From Chloroflexota bacterium (GTDB taxonomy: Bacteria; Chloroflexota; Anaerolineae; UBA4142; SHND01): a DNA stretch of 54,607 nucleotides. The notes below the pieces were generated by a model. It saw nothing but the letters and a program-made list of their open reading frames with translations, ran no database searches and was not told the DNA's origin. The translations under genes were made by a program, and so were the position numbers. This document shows, piece after piece, positions 17,262 through 26,473 of the stretch (position 1 is the first letter of the stretch; every line of letters starts with the position of its first letter). The stretch spans positions 1 through 54,607 of the forward strand of contig JACQWQ010000014.1 in assembly GCA_016209205.1 (NCBI GenBank). The letters run 5' to 3'.

Positions 17262-19148
17262 TCACTGCGCACTTGGCGGCGGCAGCGCGGCGGTGGGTTG
17301 TGGGATTGGCGGGAGCGGTTCCACGAGCAGAGGTACAACCTCGCGAATTCCACCTTGTCTGATCCACATGCGTCCGCCTTTAATATCGTCCCGTCCGCCG
17401 TTAATGAAGGACCAAATCCACCACGGCGTCAGACTGCTCAATGACCAATCAATACGGCGGTTCTTCTTGTTGTCCTCGAACAAAGGTCTGCCTTCGTGTA
17501 CTATCACACTCGCTTCGGCAATCTGCGCCTCGTATTGTGTGCCCGCGACCTTGAGCACGAGTTGGTCTAAACTCTTGGGCATCGTTTGTTGGGAATTATT
17601 TTGAAACAAATCTTGCGATTCAAAGGTATACCACTTGGCCTCTGTCACACGAATGTGTGGCTTACTACCCGGACAGGTTTTACAACTCGGACAGGTTTGA
17701 CAACGCGGCGGCAGTCCCAATTTCGCCTTGGCTTCGCCCGACGCGTAAAAGCCCTGCGACCATTCGCGCCGTGCGCCGCTCGCGTCGGTGTACTGTAATT
17801 TCACCATCAACGGGCAGGTGTCGCCTTGCTTGCCGCAAGCCGGGGCGCGGTGCTGGCCAAGGCGCATCGTCACGCGCACGCGTACCGTGCCGCCGTCGGG
17901 CAAGCCGAATTGTAACGGCTGGGAGATCGCGAATGCCTGCGCGGTATCCGCGTCCGAATTCCAAACGTGCAGCGCGTGTTTGCCATCTTTGTCCGTGGTA
18001 GAAATCGGCTGCGCCAGAGGGCTGCCACTTGGGGCGCTTGCCTTTTGAATGACTTGATCCACGCGCCAATTTTGTTCCCACGCGTCGGTGAATTTGCTGT
18101 TGAGGACAATGTTCTGCTGCGACGTGGTCGCCCAACGCCACGCCGCGCGGACACCGCCAAACCCGAACGCGGTGTACAAAAATAACGCGGCGACGATGGG
18201 TCCCACAAACAGCAAAACGAGCAGCACCCATGTCAACGGGCGAAAGCGAAAACGCTGTACGGGTTTGATGAGCTGCGTCGTGAGCGCGAACAAAAACACC
18301 GTGAGCCACCCGTAAATGCCGAGCGCGTAATACCACAGCGCCAACTGTTGAGTTTGCGAATTATCAAAGCGTCCGCCGGCCAAGCCCCACAAAAGCGGCG
18401 TCACGGAGGAACTGCCAAACACGTTATTGGGGTCTGTGACCACGCCGTCCACCAATGCCGACGAGAGCACGCTAAACGGATTGAGTGCGAGCACCCAGTT
18501 GGGCGGCTGTTCGCCGCGCATGACGCTGAGCACCAAATACACAAACAAGGTGCCAAACAAACAAAACGCGACCAGTACGAAACTTGCGCCGACGGCGATC
18601 CCCGTGCGCCGAAACAGCGCCGAGAAAAACAAACCGATGACGGCATACGTGAGCGCAAAGCCGCCCATGACGAGAAACGCGCGCACCAAATCGGAAAGCG
18701 TCACGCCGCCAAATACGTACGCCAAACTCATCATCGGCAGCGCGGCAAGCAGAATCAACGCGACGTAACTGAGCGCCGCGCCCAATTTGCCGGTGAGAAT
18801 GGTAAACGGCGCGAGCGGCGTCGCCATCAATAAATCAAACGTTTTGCGTTGATGCTCGCCGCTGATCGCGGTGGCAGTGAGCGACGGCGCAATCACACAC
18901 ACCATCACGATCGTGAGAAACACCAAGCCGACAAAAACAAATTGCCCGATCATCGCGCCCGCCGCGACATTCGGTTGGTTGAACGTGCCATAACGCGGCG
19001 TCACCAATTGAAACAACCCAAAACTCACCAAGCCGAGCAAGACCAACACGCCGGTGAGAAACAAATACGCCCGCGGTCCGCGCATCCTGCCGCGCAATTC
19101 TTTGACGAGCACGGGGTTGAGGGAGGGAGAAGAGAGTGCTATTTTCAT
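17262..19148 (-). CDS. ABC-2 type transporter permease with large extracytoplasmic domain
   Basis: The 628-residue protein has an N-terminal cytoplasmic PVLVKELRGRMRGPRAY motif typical of GldF/YhhJ-like ABC-2 permeases, then six membrane helices (residues 30-310) and a seventh near 325-350. A soluble C-terminal domain (355-628) resembles a beta-sandwich. This domain contains a cluster of paired cysteines (CQTCPSCKTCPG) that could bind metal or form disulphides. It is encoded 12 bp upstream of the Q/G-rich gene and downstream of the ATPase at 19362, its probable partner. The substrate is not evident. Confidence 0.85.
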   Translation of the reverse strand: MKIALSSPSLNPVLVKELRGRMRGPRAYLFLTGVLVLLGLVSFGLFQLVTPRYGTFNQPNVAAGAMIGQFVFVGLVFLTIVMVCVIAPSLTATAISGEHQRKTFDLLMATPLAPFTILTGKLGAALSYVALILLAALPMMSLAYVFGGVTLSDLVRAFLVMGGFALTYAVIGLFFSALFRRTGIAVGASFVLVAFCLFGTLFVYLVLSVMRGEQPPNWVLALNPFSVLSSALVDGVVTDPNNVFGSSSVTPLLWGLAGGRFDNSQTQQLALWYYALGIYGWLTVFLFALTTQLIKPVQRFRFRPLTWVLLVLLFVGPIVAALFLYTAFGFGGVRAAWRWATTSQQNIVLNSKFTDAWEQNWRVDQVIQKASAPSGSPLAQPISTTDKDGKHALHVWNSDADTAQAFAISQPLQFGLPDGGTVRVRVTMRLGQHRAPACGKQGDTCPLMVKLQYTDASGARREWSQGFYASGEAKAKLGLPPRCQTCPSCKTCPGSKPHIRVTEAKWYTFESQDLFQNNSQQTMPKSLDQLVLKVAGTQYEAQIAEASVIVHEGRPLFEDNKKNRRIDWSLSSLTPWWIWSFINGGRDDIKGGRMWIRQGGIREVVPLLVEPLPPIPQPTAALPPPSAQ

Positions 19149-19164
19149 AGGTAGAAATTGGAAG

Positions 19165-19361
19165 TTGGAAGTTGGATGGAGAGATGGAGTGATGGAGTGA
19201 TGGAGAGATGGTGTGAACAGTAATCAGTGATCAGTGACGAGTGCAATCGTGCGATAGTGTGACAGTGCGATAGTGCGATTTGCGATACGCGATTTGCCAT
19301 CTGCCATCTGCCATCTGCCATCTGCTATCTGCGACCTGCAACTTGCAACTTGCGACTTGCC
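19165..19361. repeat. Mixed short tandem repeats between ATPase and permease
   Basis: Four kinds follow one another: GATGGAGT/GATGGAGA units (about 19172-19212), CAGTAATCAGTGAT, GTGCGATA units, then GCCATCT (4 copies) and GCAACTT units up to the ATPase stop. Most have a 7-base period. Confidence 0.85.
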
Positions 19362-20324
19362 TCACGCATTCTCCGTCGCGGTCAATTGCAAAAACAAATC
19401 CTCCAACGCGTTGCCGCCTTCGCTGAATTCGGCGATGGGCGCGCCGTGCGTAATCCAGTCCGCCAAAATTTTCGCCGCCGCGTGATCGTCGCCGTTAAAT
19501 TCCATTTCGAGGGTCGTGCTGTGCGGCGTGACGGCGACGACGGTGGCTTCGCCCAAACCTGGCGCGGTGCGCACGAATTCCAATGCGTGGGGCGGGTCGG
19601 TCAACAGACGCACACGCAAGAGCCGCGTCGCTTGCAACTGCTGGCGAATTTCGGCGGTGCTGCCGCTGGCAACCAATTTGCCGCGTTCGACAATGCCGAT
19701 ATGGGTGCACATTTCCGCGAGTTCGGGCAGGATGTGCGAACTCACAATGATCGTCTTGCCCATTGCTGCGAGTTCTTTCAACAGCTCGCGCATTTCGATC
19801 CGCGCGCGGGGGTCAAGTCCCGACGCGGGTTCGTCGAGCAACAGCAGCTGCGGCTCGTGAATCAGCGTGTGCGCCAGACACAACCGCTGCTGCATCCCGC
19901 GCGACAATGCTTGCACGTTCGCGTCGCGTTTGTCCGCGAGATTCACCAATTCCAGCAGTTCGTCAATCAGAGTCCTGCGGCGCGCGGTGGCAACCTTGTG
20001 ACAGCGCGCGTAAAAATCAAGATATTCCCACACGCGCATGTCGTCATACACGCCGAAAAAATCCGGCATGTAACCGATGAGGCGATGAATTTGACGCGGG
20101 TGTTGTTCGACGCGTTCGCCCGCGACCCACACTTGCCCTGAGGTCGGCTCCAGCAGTCCCGCCAACATCCGCAGCGTCGTCGTCTTGCCCGCGCCGTTCC
20201 GCCCGATAAAGCCATACAGCGCGCCCTGCGGCACCCGGAGATTTAGCTGGTCTACCGCAAGCGTTTTTTTATATTTCTTTGTTAGGTTGCGAGTTTCAAT
20301 TACTAGTGGTTGATTCATATTCAT
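19362..20324 (-). CDS. ABC transporter ATP-binding protein
   Basis: The 320-residue protein has Walker A GRNGAGKT, Q-loop GYMPDFFGVYDDMRVWEYL, signature LSRGMQQR, Walker B LLLLDEPASGLDP and the switch His in VSSHIL. The C-terminal 90 residues are the usual accessory domain of CcmA/NatA/GldA-type exporters. Two starts are possible (20324, 20318), neither with a Shine-Dalgarno. It should energise the permease encoded at 17262, though a 213-base repeat region separates them. Confidence 0.95.
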   Translation of the reverse strand: MNMNQPLVIETRNLTKKYKKTLAVDQLNLRVPQGALYGFIGRNGAGKTTTLRMLAGLLEPTSGQVWVAGERVEQHPRQIHRLIGYMPDFFGVYDDMRVWEYLDFYARCHKVATARRRTLIDELLELVNLADKRDANVQALSRGMQQRLCLAHTLIHEPQLLLLDEPASGLDPRARIEMRELLKELAAMGKTIIVSSHILPELAEMCTHIGIVERGKLVASGSTAEIRQQLQATRLLRVRLLTDPPHALEFVRTAPGLGEATVVAVTPHSTTLEMEFNGDDHAAAKILADWITHGAPIAEFSEGGNALEDLFLQLTATENA

Positions 20325-20394
20325 TCGTCAAGCTGCCTGCGCTGGGAGGCGGGGCGTTGGCAAAAGTCAGCGATGTTGTCATTCCGCGTGACAA

Positions 20395-20706
20395 ACTCAT
20401 GTTACGCACTGTCATCCCTCAATTCCCTCAATTCTTCGGGACATGCCTTCGGGACAAGTTTTCGAGGAGCAGTTTTTGCGGTGTCGAGCCAAGCCGAGAC
20501 AGAAATCTCGCTCTGCCAACGCCGAGATTTCTCGCAAAACTTGTGGCGATGCAGTTCATCGCATGAAGAATGAAGGAACGGCTGCACAGGACTTGTCATA
20601 TCGAAGGGACTGAGATATCTCGCCCCGCTCGATATGACAGTCCTCTTGCTCACATAGCCCACACGGGCTGACCATCTCGAAATGACATTTACTGCGTAAG
20701 GTGAGT
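20395..20706. mobile_element. MITE-like element, copy A (312 bp)
   Basis: The left end ACTCATGTTACGCA (20395-20408) and right end TGCGTAAGGTGAGT (20693-20706) are inverted repeats matching at 12 of 14 positions. The element is flanked by the direct repeat GACAA (20390-20394 and 20707-20711). It has no coding capacity of its own. It contains the 46-bp palindrome TGTCATATCGA...TCGATATGACA (20594-20639) and ends with CATCTCGAAATGACA. About 190 bp of its right half is nearly identical to copy B at 40451-40943. Confidence 0.85.
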
Positions 20707-20711
20707 GACAA

Positions 20712-20938
20712 AGATTGGTTTAGATTCGCGCTCAAATCGCTAGCGATTTGCATTCGCGTTTTTCGTCCGATAACTCAATCGGCGCGCTGGAAGTTTCTGA
20801 GCAGCGGATGCTCCGACGAACTGCGTCGCAACTCCGCCTTCGCTCCGTTCGAAAACTTGTCCCGAAGAATTGAGGGATGACATCTGGCTGTCAAGCGACT
20901 TTGCAAACGTCCCACGCTGGGAGGAGCAGGGAGTCAAA
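20712..20938. repeat. Repeat debris adjoining MITE copy A
   Basis: The stretch contains pieces that also occur inside copy B (TTTCTGAGCAG, CCGAAGAATTGAGGGA, CTCAATCGG). It looks like a fragment of a longer or nested version of the element. No gene is present between 20325 and 20940. Confidence 0.65.
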
Positions 20939-20940
20939 CG

Positions 20941-21319
20941 TCATGGCTGCGCCTGCGTCATTAATACGTCTCCCGTTTTTGCGTCAAGAACAGTTATGCA
21001 GCGATGAAACATCGGCGGCGGCGCGGGCGTTGCATTCGCTGGCGGCAGCGGTCCTCCATTTAACTGCCAAGTCCCTTCCAACGTCACAAGCCAGACTATC
21101 GCGTTCGAGTCAGTAGCACCGTTTTTAAAGCCGCGTTTCGTTGCGGCATCTGCTGTCATCCATTCCGCGTGAATTTGGGTCGGCGCTTGCACCTGTTCCA
21201 AATGGGGGGGGCGAATTGCATGCGCTGATGGCAAGCTCACGCGCCCGTGCCTCATCCACAAATCCACCAAGCGCACATCCCGTCAGGCCAAATACAACAC
21301 TCCAGAGGAAAAAACGCAT
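20941..21319 (-). pseudogene. Lipoprotein with a homopolymer frameshift
   Basis: The first frame starts MRFFLWSVVFGLTGCALGG, a lipoprotein signal peptide with lipobox LTGC. It runs to a tract of eight C (G8 on the plus strand, 21204-21211) and then stops at 21125. With one base fewer in the tract, the frame continues as HLEQVQAPTQIHAEWMTADAA and ends at 20941 after about 125 residues in total. The mature part ends ITVLDAKTGDVLMTQ. The ATG at 21319 directly abuts the heptamer array, so there is no Shine-Dalgarno. Slippage in the tract could be natural or a sequencing error. Confidence 0.7.
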
Positions 21320-21500
21320 TTCACGTTTCACGTTTCACGCTTCACGTTTCACGTTTCACGTTTCACGTTTCACGTTTCACGTTTCACGTTTCACGTTTCA
21401 CGTTTCACGCTTCACGTTTCACGCTTCACGCTTCACGCTTCACGCTTCACGTTTCACGCTTTACGTTTCACGCTTCACGTTTCACATTTCACGTTTCATC
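21314..21500. repeat. Long heptamer array (TTTCACG)n
   Basis: About 26 units of TTTCACG with scattered TTCACGC variants fill the gap between two minus-strand genes. This is the longest and most homogeneous array in the window. On the plus strand it is open in all three frames and encodes FHVSRFT-like nonsense. Confidence 0.95.
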
Positions 21501-21508
21501 CCTCATCC

Positions 21509-23851
21509 CTACTGTTCAACCTCACCTTGCAGCTCCAAATTGTACAACACACAGCGGTCAAATTCTTGTTTACCGGAGATACGCATGCGCACCGCGCCGT
21601 GCGGTGAAACAAAACGCGCCGGATTCTCCAAATCGTAACGTCCCGTCGTCGGCGCATCGAGCACAACCCACGCGCCGGATTGGTCCTGGAGTTCGATCTT
21701 TTGCGGATTCGCCTCTTGGACCACCAACGTCAATTTCGTCACACGCCGTGCGGGAAGCGTGATCGTCGGCGAAAATTCCAGCACCACATGACCATCCCCC
21801 ACGCCCACATAGTTGTTCGCCCCACAGATATTACGTCCCCCGGTGCTTTCCACGATCCCTACTTGCCAGTCGTTTGCATGGAGCGACACGGCGCTGCCCG
21901 CGCGCTGCAATTCCACTTCGGCAAGAATCACGGTCGTGTTTTGGGTGGTGGGCTGCGCGTTGGCGATTCCGACTTGAACGGGCGCGCCATCTACCCAACC
22001 AATAATCAGCGGACGACGGGGCAGCTGCGGCGGGCCACTCCATAGACCGAAATAGCTGCTGAGAATTTGACGCCGTGCGTCGGCTTGATTTCCGCTGCCG
22101 CGCGCCAAACCAGAAAACGGATCGCCCAACGTTGTCCAATCTTGATTCAACGTGCGCGTTTCATTCGGCGCGAGCGTGCCGAGCGAAACAGACCGGTCGC
22201 CGTTTAGCAGCATGGCATCCGTCAAGGGCTTGTTCAAACGATTCACCACAGTACCGCGCACGGCAAGCCCATCGGTCGTCAGGTCCGCTTCGATGCGCCA
22301 GTCGTCCGGCGCGGTGGATTTGACGACGAATGCTTGCAGCGCGCCCTGATTGATTTCTACTCCGCGCACGCGTGTCGGTTCACCCAACACGATTTCGACA
22401 CTGTTATTGGCAAAATTTTCCCGGGCGCTAAAGGGGTCGTTTTGATTGGAAATGGGCATCACCAAACTCGTCGCCGGAAATTCCAGCGTAAAGTCGCCGC
22501 GCGTCGGCGAAAAAACACCCACTAACGTTTCCGTCTGGCTCGCCGCATCGCGGGCCGCCAATTGCACGAGCGAGATCTGGTTGACGACCACATCGCTGCC
22601 GCGCATTTGATTGCTCACCCCAAACGCGCCCACGGCAAACAAGAGCGTGAGCGCAGGCATCGTGACCCAGCCCCAATCCAATTTCTTGAGACGGCGCAGC
22701 GCCACATAATTGACCGGTCCGATCAACACGATATACACGCCAAGTAAGATGCTCAGGAGATTGAGCGAAGGCAGCGCGAGCACGGGCAAATTTCGAAGCA
22801 CCTGCGAAACAAACCGCGTGCGCATGAGGCGCGGCGAGACATCGGTAGGAAAATTGCTGGGGTACGCGGAGTTGGGCGTGAGCACTTGTTTCCAAAAACG
22901 CGCCGCGCCGGCCCACGCGTCGAACGGACTTGCCGCGAGGTCGAGCGCCGAATATGTCACAAACCCTTCGCCGACGCGCTGCTCGGCGAGCAGCCGGTGT
23001 CCATCTTGCTCCAGGAGCGCAGTGCCCTTGTCGGCAAAGCTGGCGACAAAAGGTCCCGGCACGCGTACGGGTTGGTCGGTAAATTTGGCGAACGCATCCA
23101 GCGCGTCAATTTCGGTCACACCGTTCGGCGTACGGAATGCGCCCGCCAACGCGTCGGGCAGGCCGGACAGCGTACGTGCCGCGCTCGCGCCGCCGCCGAG
23201 CACCAAGCGTCCCCCCGCGCGCACCCAGGCTGCCAATGCACGTCCTTGTTCCGCCGACAAAGTGCTCGTGTCCACATCGGAAATTACCAGCGCGTCGAAA
23301 TTAAATAAACCCTCCACGCGGTCGGGAATATCTGCGAGCGACGCGGCAACCACGCGCACCGGGCGTGACATGCCCGCATCCAGCGTCACGCCGCTCAACG
23401 CGTTAAACGCCTCGCCGCGCGACGCGATCACGCCGACGAGATAAACGCTGTTGTTCAACAGCGTCAAAGGCGCAGCGGCGCGCGCCACTTCCTGCGCGCC
23501 GTTCATCAACCGCACGCGCGCCACTTGGGCGAACGAAGGCGGCATGACATAGAGGGTGAATTGTTTGCGCGCGCCGGTGGGGAGTTCGGCGGGGACGAGC
23601 CACACGGTCGCGCTGCCGGTTTGCGTCGTCTCGACGCGCAGCTGCGCCGAAATTGGCGCGCCGTCGTTGGCAACACTCACGCGCAGCGGCAGCCATTCGC
23701 CGTATTTGTAATACCCACCGTAAAACGGTTCGACGGTCAAGACCGGTGGCGGAGCTTGCGCAGCAAGGGGGGGGGGACTAACGAGTACGAGGACCAGCGT
23801 ACTGATCCCGAGCCATGCCAGCCAAAACTTCCGAGAGGCAAATCCAAACAT
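21509..23851 (-). CDS. Large exported membrane protein (DUF4350/GATase-like)
   Basis: The 780-residue protein has a signal peptide (1-33, ending LAAQA), then an extracytoplasmic beta-domain. A Rossmann/GATase-like domain follows (about 160-320; FDALVISDVDTSTLSAEQGRALAAWVRAGGRLVLGGG), then two membrane helices (about 385-450; LNLLSILLGVYIVLIGPVNYVAL) and a C-terminal beta-rich domain. Such proteins are typical partners in the VWA/DUF58/MoxR/ABC clusters. The start is ATG 23851: GAGAGGG lies nine bases upstream but touches the ATG at 23860. The longer upstream frame crosses the divergent promoter region and is unlikely. The signal peptide contains a run of eight G/C (23767-23774). Confidence 0.8.
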   Translation of the reverse strand: MFGFASRKFWLAWLGISTLVLVLVSPPPLAAQAPPPVLTVEPFYGGYYKYGEWLPLRVSVANDGAPISAQLRVETTQTGSATVWLVPAELPTGARKQFTLYVMPPSFAQVARVRLMNGAQEVARAAAPLTLLNNSVYLVGVIASRGEAFNALSGVTLDAGMSRPVRVVAASLADIPDRVEGLFNFDALVISDVDTSTLSAEQGRALAAWVRAGGRLVLGGGASAARTLSGLPDALAGAFRTPNGVTEIDALDAFAKFTDQPVRVPGPFVASFADKGTALLEQDGHRLLAEQRVGEGFVTYSALDLAASPFDAWAGAARFWKQVLTPNSAYPSNFPTDVSPRLMRTRFVSQVLRNLPVLALPSLNLLSILLGVYIVLIGPVNYVALRRLKKLDWGWVTMPALTLLFAVGAFGVSNQMRGSDVVVNQISLVQLAARDAASQTETLVGVFSPTRGDFTLEFPATSLVMPISNQNDPFSARENFANNSVEIVLGEPTRVRGVEINQGALQAFVVKSTAPDDWRIEADLTTDGLAVRGTVVNRLNKPLTDAMLLNGDRSVSLGTLAPNETRTLNQDWTTLGDPFSGLARGSGNQADARRQILSSYFGLWSGPPQLPRRPLIIGWVDGAPVQVGIANAQPTTQNTTVILAEVELQRAGSAVSLHANDWQVGIVESTGGRNICGANNYVGVGDGHVVLEFSPTITLPARRVTKLTLVVQEANPQKIELQDQSGAWVVLDAPTTGRYDLENPARFVSPHGAVRMRISGKQEFDRCVLYNLELQGEVEQ

Positions 23852-24037
23852 GTTGAGCATCCCTCTCACGAACCGACGCGTTACGGGGGCGAACGAATCG
23901 GGTGTGTCATCTGCAAATAGAGTTGCAAGGCAAACGGAAACGAACGGGGACGTGACGTGCTCGAAGCCTAGACGCCGCAAACGGAGCGTTAGTTCCGCTT
24001 TTATATCACGACTTGCTGGATTCTGCCATCCGCGCCA

Positions 24038-24046
24038 TGTTATAAT
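24038..24046 (+). promoter_or_regulatory. Extended -10 promoter for the MerR-like gene
   Basis: TGTTATAAT (TG-n-TATAAT) lies 53 bases before the ATG. There is no good -35 at the usual distance, which is common for extended -10 promoters. Confidence 0.5.
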
Positions 24047-24098
24047 AAAGCGCGTTGTCGGCGCCTGTTTCAACCTGCCAAAGACAGCTTCAAAAACC

Positions 24099-24851
24099 AT
24101 GTCCAAATCTTCACAGGGAACGGATTGGCTCACGCTGACGGAAGCCAGCGCGCTCCTCGGCATTCATCCCATTACGCTGCGTTCGTGGGCGGACGCGGGA
24201 CTCGTCCGTTTGTTTCGCACGCCCGGCGGACACCGGCGCTTTCGGCGCGAGGAACTGCTTGCGTTTATGGAAGAGCGCCTTCCTGCGCCAGCGCGCACAA
24301 TGGTTCCGGCGCAGGATCAAACGCTCGCCAACATTCGTTCCGAACTGGGCAGCTCGCCCATTCGCCAAGCCGCTTGGTACACCAAACTTTCGGATGAACA
24401 ACGCGTGCTGCACCGCGAACTCGGACAGCGCCTGTTGGGTTTGTTGTTGCAGTTTGTCAGCCGTCAGGAAAACGCGAACGAGTTTTTGGAGCAAGCGCGC
24501 GAGTTGTCGCGTCAATATGGGCTGGAGTTGGCGCACGCACAATTGGGCTCCGGCGAACTTGCGCGCGCGTTCCTCTTTTTCCGCCGTGTCATTATCAATG
24601 CGACGTATCACCCCGCCGGGACCTCCGCCCAAGCCGATGCCGACGGCGTGCGTTTGTTGGAACGCATCAACGCGTTTATGGACGAATTGTTGATCGCCGC
24701 GCTGGATCATTATGATGAAATAACGCTGCGGCTGCAAACCGCCGCGTCCAGCGCGAGCACCGTGCAAACGGTCTCTGCCCCTAAACGTAAAACGCGCGCC
24801 GCGCGCACACCGCGCCACACGACGCGTGCGCCGCACCCGCGCCGCAAATAG
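24099..24851 (+). CDS. MerR/BldC-like helix-turn-helix regulator
   Basis: The 250-residue protein has an N-terminal winged helix-turn-helix of the excisionase/MerR type (residues 8-55; LTEASALLGIHPITLRSWADAGLVRLFRTPGGHRRF). The alpha-helical domain at about 95-205 (ELGQRLLGLLLQFVSRQENANEFLEQARELSRQYG) resembles the RsbR/sensor N-terminal helical domain. The Arg/Thr/Pro-rich basic tail may bind DNA or RNA. It is monocistronic: it has its own promoter and a strong terminator. No Shine-Dalgarno is present, but the extended -10 upstream supports this start. It is divergent from the large membrane protein at 21509 and could regulate it. Confidence 0.8.
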   Translation: MSKSSQGTDWLTLTEASALLGIHPITLRSWADAGLVRLFRTPGGHRRFRREELLAFMEERLPAPARTMVPAQDQTLANIRSELGSSPIRQAAWYTKLSDEQRVLHRELGQRLLGLLLQFVSRQENANEFLEQARELSRQYGLELAHAQLGSGELARAFLFFRRVIINATYHPAGTSAQADADGVRLLERINAFMDELLIAALDHYDEITLRLQTAASSASTVQTVSAPKRKTRAARTPRHTTRAPHPRRK

Positions 24852-24890
24852 CGCGTGCTGCTGTTTGTGGCAGCCGGAGGTTTGACTTGC

Positions 24891-24926
24891 GCTGCGCCGG
24901 GCGAAACCCGGCGCAGCGGTTTTTTT
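24891..24926 (+). terminator. Rho-independent terminator
   Basis: The perfect 11-bp stem GCTGCGCCGGG/CCCGGCGCAGC with loop CGAAA is followed by seven T. It ends the MerR-like gene transcript. Confidence 0.95.
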
Positions 24927-24952
24927 GAATTTTGAATCTAATGAAATATAAT
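24925..24952 (+). promoter_or_regulatory. Candidate promoter of the haem operon
   Basis: TTGAAT (24925-24930) and TATAAT (24947-24952) are separated by 16 bases and sit just after the terminator. The leader to hemA would be about 210 bases and would include the 16-bp tandem repeats. Confidence 0.45.
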
Positions 24953-25044
24953 AATAAGTATTAAAAACTACTAAAACAGTACAGCTTTCTGACCCAATTC
25001 CGACCTGCCGCCCGCATTGTGGGGGCAATGACTTGTGCCTGCGC

Positions 25045-25124
25045 GTGTGGGGCGACCGCCGTGTGGGGCGACCGCCGTGTAGGGCGACCGCCGTGTAGGG
25101 CGACCGCCGTGTAGGGCGACCACA
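25045..25124. repeat. 16-bp tandem repeat upstream of hemA
   Basis: Five consecutive units of GTGTRGGGCGACCGCC, the last one diverging at its 3' end. The unit resembles half of the dispersed 43-bp element that follows, so it probably arose by local expansion of that element. Confidence 0.9.
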
Positions 25125-25151
25125 AGGGTGCGCCCCTACGCGCAAATCTGG
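25109..25151 (-). repeat. 43-bp dispersed element, second copy
   Basis: Inverted relative to 361-403. GTAGGGCGACCACAAGGGTG and CGCCCCTACGCG can form a hairpin. It ends 18 bases before hemA. Confidence 0.75.
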
Positions 25152-25168
25152 TCATCCGGGAGTAATGA

Positions 25169-26473
25169 ATGCTTCCAACAATCCTGCTGGTGGGATTGAA
25201 TCATACCACTGCGCCGATCCACATTCGCGAACACGCCTTGCCTTTTGTCTGCGCGCGCGACGACGTGTCGCGGTCTGTGTGCGCCACGCTCGACCCCACC
25301 CTCCTTTCCGAATCGCTGGTTCTCACCACCTGCAATCGCACCGAAATTTACGCGGTAAGCACGCACGTGACGCGCGCCTTGGAAACGCTGCGCGATGCCT
25401 TTGCCGTCGAACGCGGCTTTAGCGCGCCCGCCCAAGAATACTTGTACCAAGCGACCGATCGCGCGGCGATGGAGCATCTCTTTGCCGTGACATGCGGCAT
25501 TGATTCGCTCGTGCTCGGCGAATTTGAAATCCTCGGGCAGGTGCGGCGCGCGTATCAAGAGGCGTCCGCGCAGCAGACTGTCGGGCCCCTCTTGCATCAA
25601 TTGTTCCAAGCCGCGATGCACGCCGGAAAACGCGCGCGCGCGGAAACCGACATTGGACGCGGGGCGCAATCGGTGGCGTATGCCGCCGTCGCGTTGGCGC
25701 GCCAAAAATTGGGAACGCTGAACGGATGCCGCGTCTTGATCCTCGGCGCGGGCGAAATGGGACGCCGCGCGGCGGAAAATCTGGCAGAGGACGGTGACTG
25801 CGCGGTTACGGTCACAACGCGTACGTACAAACACGCGTTGGCGCTCGCCGAACACGTTCACGGACACGCCACGCCCTTTGAGGAATTGGAAACCGCGCTC
25901 GCGCAAGCGGACCTGGTGATAGGCGCAACGCGCGCGCCGCATTTGATTTTGTACGCCGACCGGATTGCGCGTGCCATGCAAACGCGCCCCGCGCAGCCGC
26001 TGCTGCTCATTGACATTGCCGTACCGCGCAACATTGACCCCGCCGCGATAAACATTCCGCACGTGCAGCTTTACAACATTGACGATTTGCAGCAAGTGGT
26101 CGAACAAACGCGCGCCGCGCGCTGGCAAGCGTTGGGACAGGTGCGCGCCATTCTTGCCCAAGAAGTGGAAACGTTTTGGCAGTGGTATCTCGCGCGCCGC
26201 GCCGCGCCGCTCATCGGCGCACTGTACACGCGCGCCGAAGCGATTCGGCAGGCGGAACTCGCAAAAACTTTGCGGCGCTTGAATCACCTCGAGCTCGGCG
26301 AACGCGAACAAAATATCATCGCCGCGCTCTCAGCCGGGCTGGTCAGTAAATTGCTCGCCGCGCCGACTGCCAATTTGAAAGCACACCTGCAAGACGGCGA
26401 CGGGCAGCCGTATCTCGACGCGCTGCGCGAACTTTTTGATTTGCAAGTGGAAACGGGAGAACAAGTTTCATGA
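25169..26473 (+). CDS. hemA: Glutamyl-tRNA reductase
   Basis: The NADPH-dependent enzyme reduces glutamyl-tRNA to glutamate-1-semialdehyde, the first committed step of C5-pathway tetrapyrrole synthesis. It has 434 residues, full length. The N-terminus [13 protein letters not shown] and the catalytic Cys55 in TTCNRTEIY are present. So are the [17 protein letters not shown] substrate-binding segment, a Rossmann NADPH site ([10 protein letters not shown], about 188-197) and the C-terminal dimerisation helices. GGGAG lies about six bases before the ATG. The stop overlaps the hemL start by four bases (ATGA), showing translational coupling. Confidence 0.97.
   Translation: MLPTILLVGLNHTTAPIHIREHALPFVCARDDVSRSVCATLDPTLLSESLVLTTCNRTEIYAVSTHVTRALETLRDAFAVERGFSAPAQEYLYQATDRAAMEHLFAVTCGIDSLVLGEFEILGQVRRAYQEASAQQTVGPLLHQLFQAAMHAGKRARAETDIGRGAQSVAYAAVALARQKLGTLNGCRVLILGAGEMGRRAAENLAEDGDCAVTVTTRTYKHALALAEHVHGHATPFEELETALAQADLVIGATRAPHLILYADRIARAMQTRPAQPLLLIDIAVPRNIDPAAINIPHVQLYNIDDLQQVVEQTRAARWQALGQVRAILAQEVETFWQWYLARRAAPLIGALYTRAEAIRQAELAKTLRRLNHLELGEREQNIIAALSAGLVSKLLAAPTANLKAHLQDGDGQPYLDALRELFDLQVETGEQVS

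Noticed and set aside
21141..21762. Plus-strand ORFs with many repeats of FHVSRFTFHVSRF
   Set aside because: They are translations of the (TTTCACG)n array, which has no stop in any frame on that strand. No start site, no homology expected.
23850..24098. N-terminal extension of the MerR-like regulator
   Set aside because: The upstream codons are basic and low in structure, and they overlap the promoter TGTTATAAT. The HTH domain begins properly at 24099.
25045..25124. Riboswitch or T-box in front of hemA
   Set aside because: The leader is a simple 16-bp tandem repeat with no conserved T-box or cobalamin-type core.
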